Assembly (NCBI RefSeq): GCF_002159665.1
Contig: NZ_NFJC01000012.1
Span: 1-64,000, forward strand
Direction of reading: 5' to 3'
DNA from: Desulfovibrio sp. An276
GTDB lineage: Bacteria; Desulfobacterota; Desulfovibrionia; Desulfovibrionales; Desulfovibrionaceae
DNA: 64,000 bases
The position numbers were made by a program, and so were the translations under genes. Positions within the stretch are counted from its first letter, which is position 1. Each line of letters starts with the position of its first letter. The notes beneath the pieces were generated by a model that was given only the letters and a program-made list of their open reading frames with translations, was not told the origin of the DNA and did no database searches. Shown one piece after another: positions 17,201 through 26,592 of the stretch.

Positions 17201-19967
17201 CGTTGACGTAGCGTCTTTGGGCAATGGTGAGCGTCAGATCCTCAAGACTCTTGGGCAAGAGGGTGTTGTCCAAGGCAAGCACCTCGATGGCAGCAGGCGC
17301 GTTTTGGACAACATGATCCAGGGTATTGGCTCCGTCTGTCGGTCTGAAGCCCACTATGACTTCGAGGGGAGAGAAAAGGGCCTTGAGTTCCCTTGCCACT
17401 GCCCTGCCGCCTGCGGCGTCAAAGCCCTCTATGCGCAGGGTGGCGCTGAAGGTGCCTGTGTGGTGACACGGGGGAAGGGCAAGTGTGGCTGCACCATTCT
17501 TGTCCGTGCGAACTTCGGGCAGGGGCACTGTGCGCTGTTCGCCCTGGGCAAGGGAGATGTCCTGGAATGTGTAGCCGGCAAAGCCCGGGAAGGAGAGCCT
17601 TGCGGGAGAGCTTGCAAGGCTTGCCCGAATGTCGTGGCCTTTCGCTGCGTCTCCGTAGAGGGTGGAAAGCTTGATGCTGGCGCTTGCAGGGCTTTGGGAG
17701 GGCCTTGTTACGATCCAGCCCTTTTTTGGGGCAGGATCGAGTTGTGCGGCCAGGGCCAGGGTATCCGGCTCGAATTCCTCTATCCGCACTGTGGCTGAAC
17801 CAAGGATAGGTGCCACACTCTTGTCGTCCAGGATGCGCACGTCAAGCCGGTAGGGACCTGTGGGGCTTTGCGGGGAGGATTGCCAGGAGACTGAGGCAAG
17901 CGATGGGTCCCCATGAAGGGGCTTTTTCAGGACCGTGCGGCCCAGGGGATCGGTTAGCACTGTTTCCAGGGGCAAATCCTTGGGCAGCATGCGCCAGTCG
18001 AAGCGCCGCACCATGATGCCGAAATGCAGCATGTCTCCTGGCATGTAGAGGCCCCGCTCCGAAAAAACCGAGGCCATGAGGCCGGATTTTGTACTGTGCC
18101 TGCCGGATACGGCAAAGTCGCTCATGTCCAGAACGCGGGACTTGTCCCGCAGGGAGAGCCAGGAAAGATCCGGGTCCTTGCCAGTGCTGGTAGCCATGAT
18201 GGCGACTGGCTCCATCTCGCCCTCGAGGCCCTTTGCAGGGGGAAGATAGGCCTGTCCCTGGGCATTGGTCTGCACAGTGGCAATGGCAGTCCCGTTTCGT
18301 GCGAGAAGCTGTACCCTGACACCACCGACAGGGGTGCCGCTGAAAAGGCTCGCCACAAAGACATGGCGGCCACCAAGGGCATTTTCCTTGATGACCAGTC
18401 CCAGGTTGGTCAAAAGGACCATCTTTTCCGCAAAGGCTACCATCTTGCCGTCGCGCATGCCCTGCAGGACTAGCTGGTAGAGGCCGCAAGGATGCTCTTC
18501 AAGCATCTTGTCGAGCTCAAGAACAGGGAAGGAGGCCCTGCCGTTGTCCTGCAGGGCAACAGGGATTGTTCCCCTGACAGTTACAGTCTGGGCGTCCAGA
18601 TCCACGTCGCTCATGCCAGGCTCGATGGTTTTGCTCGAAAAGCCATGGCTTGCCGCAAAGAGGGCCAGGAAGGAGGGTTGTATGCGCCTTGCCTGCCAGC
18701 GCAAACTGTCTATGCCAATGCTGTGCAGGGCAATCTTTCTGCTGCCGGCAAGGCTCACCAGATTGCCGGGCAGGAGGAAGGAGAGCTCTGCTTCGGCCTC
18801 GGGTGCGCGCAGCACAACGCACACATCCTTTTCAAGGTGAATGCCGCTTTGCGAGGCAAGCTTCTTGTCCACAAGAACCAGAACGCAGCGTTCGGGCTCG
18901 ATTGCAAGGGCAAGGCGTATGCTGTCGGTCTCTTCCTTCGGTGAGAGCAGGACGGGCTCGATTTTGCGGGCCTTTCGCACATCGTCCCTTGAGAGCGCAG
19001 GATAGCGCGTCCAGTCCGTAGGCTCATCGGCACCGGGCTCGGCCTTTTCGGGAAGCTCAAGCACAGTGAGTGCAGCCAGAAGATCCTTCGGTGATGTGCG
19101 CAAGGTGGTCTCGAGGAGAAGCTCGTGGCGCAGGTTGAAGTTTTGGTCGTGCCCCCTTGCGAGGCGAATTTCCCTGAAGGAGAAGAGGGATTTTCTGCCA
19201 GGCACGCCGAAGGCGTGGGCAAGGGGCTTTTTTTGCAAAACGCGCCTGCCCTCTTCCAGGGTGTAGGCAGGCATGGAGTCAAGGTGCACTGTCACCCTGC
19301 CGGGGGTTTCCCCAAGCTTGCGCACAAGGGCGCTTACGACAACGCCGTCATTGGTCGCGTTCCAGGCAAGGCGGGGATTGGCCAGGACAACGCCATTGTC
19401 AGCCGAAAGACGCAGGGACTTTTCCACCCGGGCCGTGTCCTGGGGCCAGATAAAGGTGAGGGGAATGGATATGCCGTGTGCCTCGTTTGCAGAAGGATCA
19501 ATCCAGACTGTCTCCTTGCCCGGCAAAACGCCCTCTCCTTGCGTCGTAAAGGTCACCTGCTTCACGTTCAGTGCCATGGCTGCAGGGATGTCCGCCTTTT
19601 CAAGGCTTATGGTATAGGTTGTGGCAGGAGCAAGGGCACCGCTTTGCGTGCGGGGGTGAAAGCGCAGGCTGTTCCAGCCGCTCCAGCGCCACTCCCCGTC
19701 CACGTGCGGGGTGATCTCTACGCCGCGCACAAGCCTGCCCGGTTCTCCGTAGGCGCGGGACATGCATTCCTGTGCCCAGTTTCTGCCATACTCCCTTTTG
19801 CAGCGGTCCTCGTCCAGGGCAAGGACAATGCCAATGCCCTCCTGCCAGCTGCTTCGTGCAGGATCTGTGGTTTCCACCCTCCTGTAGGAAGGCCCGGCAA
19901 GGGCCGTGCTCGCAAGGAGAGGGACAAGAACTGTGAGGAGAATGAGCAGGCTGGCAAATCGCTTCAT
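14280..19967 (-). CDS. Bacterial alpha-2-macroglobulin (YfhM-like protease trap)
   Basis: An 1895-residue periplasmic alpha-2-macroglobulin, thought to trap foreign proteases while PbpC repairs the wall. It has a Sec signal peptide (residues 1-24, cleavage near ALA). Repeated MG-type beta domains follow, with VTVEIGLRSD and FSVPVVHAEAMY near the C-terminus. An intact thioester motif CAEQ lies in SYPYGCAEQ near residue 1440. Unlike E. coli YfhM there is no lipobox cysteine after the signal peptide, so it is probably not lipid-anchored. The start MKRF is chosen because it opens the signal peptide; an open frame extends to 20159 without it. The next gene, pbpC, is virtually fused. Confidence 0.92.
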   Translation of the reverse strand: MKRFASLLILLTVLVPLLASTALAGPSYRRVETTDPARSSWQEGIGIVLALDEDRCKREYGRNWAQECMSRAYGEPGRLVRGVEITPHVDGEWRWSGWNSLRFHPRTQSGALAPATTYTISLEKADIPAAMALNVKQVTFTTQGEGVLPGKETVWIDPSANEAHGISIPLTFIWPQDTARVEKSLRLSADNGVVLANPRLAWNATNDGVVVSALVRKLGETPGRVTVHLDSMPAYTLEEGRRVLQKKPLAHAFGVPGRKSLFSFREIRLARGHDQNFNLRHELLLETTLRTSPKDLLAALTVLELPEKAEPGADEPTDWTRYPALSRDDVRKARKIEPVLLSPKEETDSIRLALAIEPERCVLVLVDKKLASQSGIHLEKDVCVVLRAPEAEAELSFLLPGNLVSLAGSRKIALHSIGIDSLRWQARRIQPSFLALFAASHGFSSKTIEPGMSDVDLDAQTVTVRGTIPVALQDNGRASFPVLELDKMLEEHPCGLYQLVLQGMRDGKMVAFAEKMVLLTNLGLVIKENALGGRHVFVASLFSGTPVGGVRVQLLARNGTAIATVQTNAQGQAYLPPAKGLEGEMEPVAIMATSTGKDPDLSWLSLRDKSRVLDMSDFAVSGRHSTKSGLMASVFSERGLYMPGDMLHFGIMVRRFDWRMLPKDLPLETVLTDPLGRTVLKKPLHGDPSLASVSWQSSPQSPTGPYRLDVRILDDKSVAPILGSATVRIEEFEPDTLALAAQLDPAPKKGWIVTRPSQSPASASIKLSTLYGDAAKGHDIRASLASSPARLSFPGFAGYTFQDISLAQGEQRTVPLPEVRTDKNGAATLALPPCHHTGTFSATLRIEGFDAAGGRAVARELKALFSPLEVIVGFRPTDGANTLDHVVQNAPAAIEVLALDNTLLPKSLEDLTLTIAQRRYVNALVRDQNGEFAYDTTALTKPFRTEKINLEKEGRKISLPTQTPGDYLLTLATDKGATILSVPYTVAGRNVVLPDGTSSVAYKKGDLNLRLNREEYEPGDTMVVRMNTPYSGTGLITIERESVVESVWFRAEAGESEQRIRIPASFEGQGYVSVLFARTTNSETIYISPMVHATLPFVCGLGQRSMGLELEAQSEVQPGRDIPVRVHSQRKGRALLFAVDEGILSLTRYTTPDPLRELLSNRALDVTTWQIFDLLMPDHARLKGRLPAFGGDMATPGGRFLNPFRRRSEPPFARWLGLVDVDQKGTVVSIRVPEYLSGSIRIMAVGTSSVPGGFLSAGSAEVSCRVRGSLILRPFLPLAANPGDRIKAACAIANTIPGSGSNVPINVRITARDGLELLEDGKVVPEISQTLAIDENTEKTLSFDLQVADRLGAGSLLFEANLAKPAPDQVDRGFARRLQQVSIRPLDVARTTSKYGRLEKNVPVLVDRILYPLDADTRLVVSAAPLTSLRALSARLASYPYGCAEQRISQAFPWLAARFRPEIADLVNPSPDLKERNEAMEKAIGAALATIRQNLAGQKVSLWPGGEGNEELTVYASDFLVSLAEYGSSVPADLRETLLSSLKSLVWRDPQTLADARTRAYACWVLMRSGELVTQDVERLTIWLDSYAKGWRKDVTAALLADCYAMLRLESEATNLMPQSLAPIERDGSGLFDTTCAMALHATILARPHWQGDKASPHALFEEVATRALAPNATTMACALASRALANAIAGLEAQESISDTCKITCEERMEGFASGEGEIERTLAGMHELSAPGCRKFAVTAKQPARLVWNLSVTGYDRGVPASSANGIEVKRRYLDSSGREVTEAKAGDVVTVEIGLRSDRSLDNVVLCDLLPGGLEPQLAQGEQLPWYVEHVERREDRMLFFMSTAGDMRLVTYRARATTAGTFSVPVVHAEAMYQPDMEASTAGGKLHIVKR

Positions 19968-20268
19968 CTGGTTTTTCGGCGCAAGGGCTGCGCCGCCTCC
20001 CTGGCGTGTGGTTTGGCAAGGCTTTTTCCATGCCCCGAAGGATGGGGCAGCAAAAGCCGTACCATAGCCCCAAATGCCTTGCAACACTGCAAAATGCATG
20101 GGACCGAGAGCTTGCGGGAAGGTTTTGTGCAAAGGGGCCAAAATGCCCGAAAACTGCATTACAAGGCTCTTTGCAATGGCAGGTTCATGGTGCTATAGCC
20201 TCACATCTGGCAGGTACTGGGGGGCACCCCTTGTGCCGTCGATTCTTGCGATTGGAGGGATGTGTGGC
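19968..20268. other. Divergent promoter region
   Basis: About 300 bases separate the minus-strand macroglobulin gene and the plus-strand channel gene. Open frames extend into it from both sides but lack start signals. GGAGG at 20254-20258 is the ribosome site for the channel. I see no clear -35/-10 pair. Confidence 0.4.
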
Positions 20269-22920
20269 ATGCTGTACAGCCTGCACGCAGAAAGGGGCCT
20301 TCGGGGGGCCGGGGTACTTAGAGGCTTTGCCTGTCTTTTGTTCATGCTGATCCTTTTTGGGACAATGTCCAGTATTGCCTGCGCAGCCGATGAGGCTTCC
20401 CAGGACAATGCGGGCGTGGCCAAAAGCGAGGCAACTGCCGAGCAAAAAGCCACCGAAGCAGATCAGAAGGCCGAGGAGGCCCGAAAGGCTGCAGAGCTCA
20501 AGGCCAAGACCGAGGAGGCCGTCAAGGCCAAGACGGAGAAGGAAGAGGAACTGCGCCAGCAGCGCGACGAGGCTGCAGCCCAAAAGCAGCAGGAGGCAGC
20601 AGAACTTGCCGCAAATGACCCCTTGCGCGAGATCTGGGCAAGCCAGCGTACCATGCTGGACTCCGTCATCAAGCAATCTACTACCTTGAGCAAGAGATTC
20701 CTTTCCGACGTGAGTGTGCTGGAGCAGATCCGGCCAGTGGAACAGGACATCAATCGTCAGCTTGTGCTCGTCAACGAGTTTCAGACCTATCCAAGCCCGC
20801 TTGAGGCCGTGAGCAGACGCCTTGGGATTTCCGCAGACCTCGTCAACACCATCATTCTTTCCGCTGCAACCGTGCAGCTTTCCGCCCACGATCTTCTCCA
20901 GCAACTGGAGCGTTCGGCGGACAGCATGGCGGAAATTGCGCTGACAAAGTACGGCGACACTGCCGAGTACATGGAGCAGATCAATACGGCCCGCTTTCTG
21001 CTCACCGCCATCATCACCCGCTACGCCTCTGCCCTCGCTCCTGCGAGAGCCTTGGTGAAGAAGGTTGAACAGACACGCAGCGAGATCAGTGCCAAGCTCC
21101 CAGAATTGTGGAAGAACTACTATACACAGAAGCCTGTGTCGTGGCTTTCTGGTTCCGAGTGGGAAGCCCTGCCGCGAGCACTTGGCTATTTCGGCATCAG
21201 CATTGAGCTGCGCAAGGCAGTGGAACTGCCGCTCACAACTACCCAGTGGCAGGGAGCGCTCTCCCGCTTTGTCATTACTCTCGTAGCCATGGGCCTTCTG
21301 GGATACCTCCTCTGCAACCAGTTCTTGCGCAGCTATCCGGAGATACAAAGGCAGGTTTTGCGCAGCAGTCTGCCCTGGAACGTGTTCGGCATGGCACTGA
21401 TTGCCGCATCCTACACGCCAAGCCTTGAGCTCTTCAGGCTCTTCCTTGCCCTTGGCAATCTTGCACTCATCATGGGGCAGGTCACCCTTGCCTGGCAGCT
21501 GAGGCGCATCAAGTTTCCGGACATCACAAGGGAGAAATCGCCCATATTCGCCCTTGTGCCCCTGACCTTCGCTGCCTACATCTTTTTGTATCTGCCCCTG
21601 CCAAGACTTCTGACGCTGGTCCTCTGGCTTGCCTGCCTTGTGGTCAACATCTGGATTTGCCACAAGTCTCCCGACCTGGACCTTGGCAAGATGCAGCTGG
21701 AAAAATCCATCCTGAACCTGCAGCCAGTGGTACTGTGGCCCTGTCTTATCCTCTGCATAATCGGCCTGCACTTCTACAGCATGGTGGTCTATCTGCTCTT
21801 TACCTCGCTGTGCGTGGCAGTGCAGATTTCGGTGGCCTCCCTGTCCTTTTTGTCCCGCATCAACGAATCCCTGGACAACGAGGACACAAGCACCATGTGG
21901 CTGAGCTTTTTGCTCGCCATCTCCGCTCCGGTGGTGCTCCTTTTGGCCGCAGCCGTTGTTTCCCTGTGGGTGGGAACATTGCCTGGCGGCCTTGATCTTC
22001 TGCAGTTCTATATCTTCAAGAGCGTCAGCATAGGCGAGACACAGCTCAACTTCATGCAGGTTCTGCTCATTGCCACGGCCTTCTTCCTGGCACGAACTGC
22101 AGCGCGCATGGGCAAGAACCTCATAGCCAAGATGCCGGACAAGGGGATGAAGCTGGACAGAAGCCTTATCACCCCAATGCAGACGGCCTATGTGTACTTT
22201 ATCTGGCTTTTGTTCGGCTTCTTTGTTCTGAAGAGCCTTGGCATGAACCTGAGCAATCTTGCTGTCATCGCCGGTGGCCTTTCCGTTGGTATCGGTTTTG
22301 GCATGCAGACCATTGTCAACAACTTCATCTCCGGCATCATCCTCATCTTCAGCCGCAACCTGCAGGTTGGCGACGTGGTCGAGGTTGGCACGGTTGTAGG
22401 GCGTATCAAGCAGATCAACGTGCGCGCCACAGTGGTGGAGACCTACGACTCGGCTGTTATCTATGTGCCCAACTCTGCCTTTGTGTCCGGCAATCTCACA
22501 AACTGGACAAGCAACAGCAGAACGACTAGGCAGCAGGTGACCGTGGGTGTGGCCTACGGGACGGACACGGAGCTTGTGAGCAGGCTCCTTCTCGAGGTAG
22601 CCAACAAGAGTTCGGAAGTTCTGGCCTTCCCCAAGCCCGTCGTGCAGTTCCAGGCCTTTGGGGCAAGCACGCTGGACTTCAGGCTGCTGTTCTGGGTAAA
22701 GGACTACGACCTTGCCACGGGCGTAGCCTCGCAGCTGCGCTTTGCCATCAACAAAAGCTTTGCAGAACACAACATAGAGATTGCCTTCCCGCAGATGGAC
22801 GTCCATCTGAAGAGGGATCCGGCACCCAGGCCCGCAGGCCGCAGGCCGGCCCAGGCCTTGCCTTCCCGCAGGATGCGGCCAGCAAGGACAAGACGAGCCC
22901 CTACAAGACAGGCCCTGTAG
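20269..22920 (+). CDS. Large MscS-family mechanosensitive channel
   Basis: An 883-residue inner-membrane channel of the large MscS/MscK type. After a signal peptide (to about residue 39, SIACA) comes an Ala/Glu/Lys-rich periplasmic coiled coil. About ten membrane spans lead to the MscS pore and beta domain (about 670-790), with VIAGGLSVGIGFGMQTIVNNFISG as the pore-lining helix and RNLQVGDVVEVG. Such channels open under membrane tension and release solutes in hypo-osmotic shock. The ATG at 20269 lies 10 bases after GGAGG; a second at 20260 is too close to it. The C-terminus is Arg/Pro-rich. The start is less certain than the identity. Confidence 0.88.
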   Translation: MLYSLHAERGLRGAGVLRGFACLLFMLILFGTMSSIACAADEASQDNAGVAKSEATAEQKATEADQKAEEARKAAELKAKTEEAVKAKTEKEEELRQQRDEAAAQKQQEAAELAANDPLREIWASQRTMLDSVIKQSTTLSKRFLSDVSVLEQIRPVEQDINRQLVLVNEFQTYPSPLEAVSRRLGISADLVNTIILSAATVQLSAHDLLQQLERSADSMAEIALTKYGDTAEYMEQINTARFLLTAIITRYASALAPARALVKKVEQTRSEISAKLPELWKNYYTQKPVSWLSGSEWEALPRALGYFGISIELRKAVELPLTTTQWQGALSRFVITLVAMGLLGYLLCNQFLRSYPEIQRQVLRSSLPWNVFGMALIAASYTPSLELFRLFLALGNLALIMGQVTLAWQLRRIKFPDITREKSPIFALVPLTFAAYIFLYLPLPRLLTLVLWLACLVVNIWICHKSPDLDLGKMQLEKSILNLQPVVLWPCLILCIIGLHFYSMVVYLLFTSLCVAVQISVASLSFLSRINESLDNEDTSTMWLSFLLAISAPVVLLLAAAVVSLWVGTLPGGLDLLQFYIFKSVSIGETQLNFMQVLLIATAFFLARTAARMGKNLIAKMPDKGMKLDRSLITPMQTAYVYFIWLLFGFFVLKSLGMNLSNLAVIAGGLSVGIGFGMQTIVNNFISGIILIFSRNLQVGDVVEVGTVVGRIKQINVRATVVETYDSAVIYVPNSAFVSGNLTNWTSNSRTTRQQVTVGVAYGTDTELVSRLLLEVANKSSEVLAFPKPVVQFQAFGASTLDFRLLFWVKDYDLATGVASQLRFAINKSFAEHNIEIAFPQMDVHLKRDPAPRPAGRRPAQALPSRRMRPARTRRAPTRQAL

Positions 22921-22976
22921 CCTGAGGCTTCCCCTGCTTTCCCGAGGGACAGCGCAGGGCCCCCAGGAGGAGTACC

Positions 22977-23330
22977 ATGATTCGCAAATCCCAAGACTGC
23001 ACCACCTTCACGAAGGTCATGTTCGGTGGCCCGGGCGCCATTGAAGCCAGGCAAATCCTCAACGAGGGAGAGTTCTGCGACAAGGGCAGGCTCTTCAACC
23101 ACATTGTGTTGAAGCCCGGCGTGACCATTGCAAAGCACCGCCATGTGAACGACTTCGAGACCTACTACATCCTGAAGGGATATGGCGTGTACAACGACAA
23201 TGGCACAGAGGTCGAGGTAGGCCCGGGTGACGTGACCATCTGTCCCGAGGGCGAGGAACACGCCCTTGCCAACACAGGCTCCGAGGACATGGAAATCATT
23301 GCCCTCATCCTCTTCGACAAGAAAAACTAA
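22977..23330 (+). CDS. Small single-domain cupin protein
   Basis: A 117-residue cupin with both signature motifs: HRHVNDFETYYILKG around residues 55-69 (metal-binding His, His, Glu) and PGDVTICPEGEEHALANTG (about 83-101) with the last His ligand. Single-domain cupins may be enzymes or sensors, and the ligand cannot be told. AGGAGG is 6 bases before the ATG. It follows the channel gene by 56 bases and is closed by a strong terminator. Confidence 0.85.
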   Translation: MIRKSQDCTTFTKVMFGGPGAIEARQILNEGEFCDKGRLFNHIVLKPGVTIAKHRHVNDFETYYILKGYGVYNDNGTEVEVGPGDVTICPEGEEHALANTGSEDMEIIALILFDKKN

Positions 23331-23352
23331 AGCAGAGCCAAACAGCGTGAAC

Positions 23353-23402
23353 GGGCTGCCCAAAGGATATGGCTTCCTTTCCGGGCAGCCCTTCTTTTTT
23401 TG
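23353..23402 (+). terminator. Rho-independent terminator
   Basis: GGGCTGCCC (23353-23361) pairs with GGGCAGCCC (23383-23391), followed by TTCTTTTTTT. It terminates the channel-cupin unit. Confidence 0.85.
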
Positions 23403-23479
23403 CCCTGAAAAAAATCTCCTTGCCCTTGGGGGTGCCCCATAGTTTAGCATCAGGCTGATCTGTCCTTCTGTGTCTCTTT

Positions 23480-24058
23480 TTGCCCCTGACAGGCCTGTCC
23501 TGGAAGGGGTTGTCCTTTTGCGCGTCCTTTTTGCTGTTCGGGACAGTCTTTGCGTTTTCGGACGTGGTTCTGAACATGTAGGGACTCTTGCTTGAGCATC
23601 GTCTGCGGCCACCACTGCCTGCCTGGCCGGCCTGCACGCAAGCTACAACCTGAGCGGCGACTGCGGCTCTCTCTCCCCTGCTTTCTTTCTGCGGAGCTGG
23701 TTCTGCCTTTGTGATTGGCTGGATCGTGGTTTCAGGCGATCTCTTGCCTGAGGCTGAAGAAGGCGTTGTGCCAGCATGGATGCCTCCAGAGGGAGAATAC
23801 CCGCCATGATCCTCCTGTTCGGTGTCCTCGCGCTGATGGGCTTCACCATCAAGGGAGCCTGCGGCGAATGGAGTGCTCTCTTGCTGCACACAGAAAAGGG
23901 GCAAGCGAGAGCCTGGCAGGCCTTGGCATTGCCCCCGTCAAGCCCGTCATCCTCAGTCGTGGTGGCAACAGGAGTGATAGCAGCCCCCAGCGTGCGGCAA
24001 CCATCCTCTCCATCATGGGCTATGCGGGACTCTTGGTTGTGCCGCCATCCATACTGGC
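23480..24058 (+). pseudogene. Decayed major-facilitator transporter
   Basis: Fragments of an MFS transporter appear in order but in different frames. GLSFCASFLLFGTVFAFSD ends VVLNM and then TAG at 23579-23581, where the family has a Gln. HASYNLSG follows near 23635 in another frame. GACGEWSALLLHTEKG is near 23840-23895, a further shift gives GASESLAGLGIA near 23899, and MGYAGLLVVPPSI lies near 24015-24050. Segments between them are missing and no complete frame exists. The pattern matches the YbjJ-like MFS group (DWSALYL, MGYAGLLVGPP). The gene is clearly dead. Confidence 0.8.
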
Positions 24059-24082
24059 TGGCGGAGAGTATTGGCCTGTCCA

Positions 24083-24249
24083 CGGCCCTTTTTCCTTGAG
24101 AAAACGGATCATTTCGAACTGCAAGAACTGCTTGGCGTTGTAGTAGCGGTACCCGTTTTTCCCTGCATGCTGGGGTTTGAGAAGCCCGAGCTCATCATGG
24201 CGGAGAGTATCCTTGGTACTATGGCACAAAGTGTATACCTTTTGGGCAT
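24083..24249 (-). pseudogene. MerR-family regulator fragment
   Basis: The N-terminal helix-turn-helix of a MerR regulator is readable as STKDTLRHDELGLLKP and GYRYYNAKQFLQFEMIRFLKE. The normal RYYDE is shortened to RHDE, and the start (MPKRYTL) is in a different frame, so at least one indel separates them. Everything after the winged helix is missing and the sequence runs into the MFS remnant. The two may have been a transporter and its regulator, decaying together. Confidence 0.75.
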
Positions 24250-24642
24250 GAGTGCTCCTCCATGTCCGAAAAACCGTAATAATGCAGCCTGTTTTTCATT
24301 TGTCGCTCTGGATTCACCAGAGCCGGGAGTAGCACATGTCGTGAAGACCGGGAAAGTGCAGAAAAACAATCAGGGAGCAAAATTTTTTATATATATCTAA
24401 AGCTTTGATATTTGGCAAGAAAAATTTGACAAAAAGTGCATTGGCAAGCTTGTCTTTCTATCGGGTTTAATATGGATAACCTATTGTTATTATGTTATAA
24501 AACAAGAGAAAGAGAATTTCTTCACGAGGCGTGGGAAGAACGTGCGGGGGGACTGGAAAAATTTTTCACATAGCAGTACACCAAGCCCCGGAAAATAGAG
24601 GCAGTGCAAGCTACCTCTGGCTTATCAAGGAGGATTTGCCTT
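24250..24642. other. AT-rich leader upstream of cstA
   Basis: No gene is seen. From about 24385 the region is A/T-rich, with TTGACA near 24426 but no good -10 box at standard distance. AAGGAGG at 24628-24634 is the cstA ribosome site. It probably contains the cstA promoter. Confidence 0.4.
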
Positions 24643-26475
24643 ATGGTTGAGGCAACACCTGGAATCAATGCGGTAACAATCATCTTTGTTGCCCTGTGCG
24701 TCTTTGCCATCGGCTACAGATTCTACGGTCTGTTCATAGCCCGCAAAGTGCTCAATCTTAATGACGCCCGTCAGACCCCGGCTGTGAAATACGCCGACGG
24801 TCATGACTACATTCAGACCAACAAGTACGTGCTGTTTGGTCACCACTTCGCGGCCATCGCCGCCGCAGGCCCCCTGCTCGGACCAGTGCTCGCCGCACAG
24901 TTCGGCTATCTGCCCGGCCTGCTCTGGATCCTCATCGGCTGCGTTCTGGCCGGTGCAGTCCATGACATGGTCGTGCTGTTCTGCTCCGTTCGTCACAAGG
25001 GCCAGTCTCTTGCCTATATCGCCACCCGCGAAATAGACAAGACCACCGGCACCGTGGCTGCCTGGGCAGTGCTCGCCATCCTGTTGCTCACCCTGGCCGG
25101 TCTGTCCATCGCCGTTGTGAACGCCATGCACAACAGCCTCTGGTCCACCTACACGGTTGCAGCAACCATCCCGATCGCCATCATCATGGGTCTGTACATG
25201 CAGATCTGGCGCAAGGGCGACGTGCTTGGCGCCTCCATCATCGGCGTTGTGCTGCTCTTCCTCTGCCTGCTCTCCGGACCCTACGTGGCCGCACATCCGG
25301 AAATCTTCGGCTTCCTGGACATCGACAAGAGGGAAATGTCCATCCTGATTCCCGTGTACGGCTTCTTTGCCTCCGTTCTGCCTGTGTGGCTTTTGCTTCT
25401 GCCGCGTGACTACCTGTCCACCTTCCTCAAGGTCGGCACCATCCTTGGCCTTGCCATCGGCATCGTCTTCGTCATGCCGCATTTCAACATGCCGCCTCTG
25501 ACCACGTTCATCAACGGCGGTGGCCCCATCGTTGGCGGTCCTGTCATCCCCTTCATCTTCATCACCATCGCTTGTGGTGCCCTGTCCGGCTTCCATGCCA
25601 CCATTGGTACCGGCACGACCCCCAAGATGATCAGCACCGAACACGATGTGCTCTTCGTGGGCTACGGCGCCATGCTGCTTGAAGGCTTTGTGGCTATCAT
25701 GGCCCTCATCGCCGCCTGCGTGCTCATCCCCGCCGACTACTTCGCCATCAACTCTCCCGAAGCCGCTTTCGACAAGCTCGGCATGGCCGTACAGGAACTG
25801 CCCAGGCTTGAGCAGGAAGTGCAGGAGAACCTGATGCACCGTCCTGGCGGCTCGGTCTCCCTGGCCGTCGGCATGGCCCACATCTTCTCCCAGATCCCCT
25901 TCATGGAAGATCTGATGGCCTACTGGTACCACTTCGCCATCATGTTTGAAGCCGTGTTCATCCTCTCTGCAGTTGACGCCGGTACCCGTGTGGGCCGCTT
26001 CTTCCTGCAGGAAATGATCGGCAAGGTTGCTCCCAAGTGGGGTGACAAGAACTGGTGGCCCGGTATCGTGGTGACCAGCGCCGTGTTCACCTCTGCCTGG
26101 GGTTACCTCGTGTACAGCGGTGACATCGCGAACATCTGGCCTCTGTTCGGTATCAGCAACCAGCTGCTTGCTTCCGTGACCCTGCTCATCGGCACCACCG
26201 TGCTTCTGCGCATGAACAAGGGCAAGTACGCTTTCATGACCGGTATCCCCGGTGTCTTCATGACCATCATCACCTTCTGGGCCGGCATCTGGCTGTGCAT
26301 CAACCAGTATCTGCCCAATGGCAAGTACCTGCTCGTCTTCCTGAGCGTGCTCGTCATGGTCATGATGCTCTTCGTCATCATGGGAACCATCCGTCGCTGG
26401 AAGGTGCTGCTCAACATGCACACCGAAGTGAAGGACGAATTTGGCGACAGCTACAAGGAAATTGTCGGCGAATAG
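24643..26475 (+). CDS. cstA: CstA-family peptide/pyruvate transporter
   Basis: A 610-residue inner-membrane protein of the carbon-starvation CstA family, which imports peptides or pyruvate. The family hallmarks include GHHFAAIAAAGPLLGPVLAAQFG near residues 65-87, GAVHDMVVLFCSVRHKGQSLA, and SGFHATIGTGTTPKMI. About 16 membrane spans are apparent. It is shorter than E. coli CstA (about 700) because the C-terminal tail is reduced. The start is the ATG 8 bases after AAGGAGG. Codon bias is strong, suggesting high expression. It stands alone between the pseudogene region and a terminator. Confidence 0.93.
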   Translation: MVEATPGINAVTIIFVALCVFAIGYRFYGLFIARKVLNLNDARQTPAVKYADGHDYIQTNKYVLFGHHFAAIAAAGPLLGPVLAAQFGYLPGLLWILIGCVLAGAVHDMVVLFCSVRHKGQSLAYIATREIDKTTGTVAAWAVLAILLLTLAGLSIAVVNAMHNSLWSTYTVAATIPIAIIMGLYMQIWRKGDVLGASIIGVVLLFLCLLSGPYVAAHPEIFGFLDIDKREMSILIPVYGFFASVLPVWLLLLPRDYLSTFLKVGTILGLAIGIVFVMPHFNMPPLTTFINGGGPIVGGPVIPFIFITIACGALSGFHATIGTGTTPKMISTEHDVLFVGYGAMLLEGFVAIMALIAACVLIPADYFAINSPEAAFDKLGMAVQELPRLEQEVQENLMHRPGGSVSLAVGMAHIFSQIPFMEDLMAYWYHFAIMFEAVFILSAVDAGTRVGRFFLQEMIGKVAPKWGDKNWWPGIVVTSAVFTSAWGYLVYSGDIANIWPLFGISNQLLASVTLLIGTTVLLRMNKGKYAFMTGIPGVFMTIITFWAGIWLCINQYLPNGKYLLVFLSVLVMVMMLFVIMGTIRRWKVLLNMHTEVKDEFGDSYKEIVGE

Positions 26476-26507
26476 TTCGCCTGATCCTTCCTTGAGAAAA
26501 TAGAAAG

Positions 26508-26554
26508 ACTCCCCGTTTTCCGGCATTGCGTCGGGAGGCGGGGAGTTTTTTTTG
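26508..26554 (+). terminator. Rho-independent terminator after cstA
   Basis: ACTCCCCG (26508-26515) pairs with CGGGGAGT (26539-26546) and eight T follow. Confidence 0.85.
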
Positions 26555-26592
26555 TACATGAAGCCCTGGTTGGACAAGGGCTCTGGCAAGAG

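Noticed and set aside
24420-24480. TTGACA box and possible sigma-54-like TTGGCA-TTG before cstA
   Set aside because: No -10 element at 16-18 bases, and the GG/GC spacing does not fit sigma-54.
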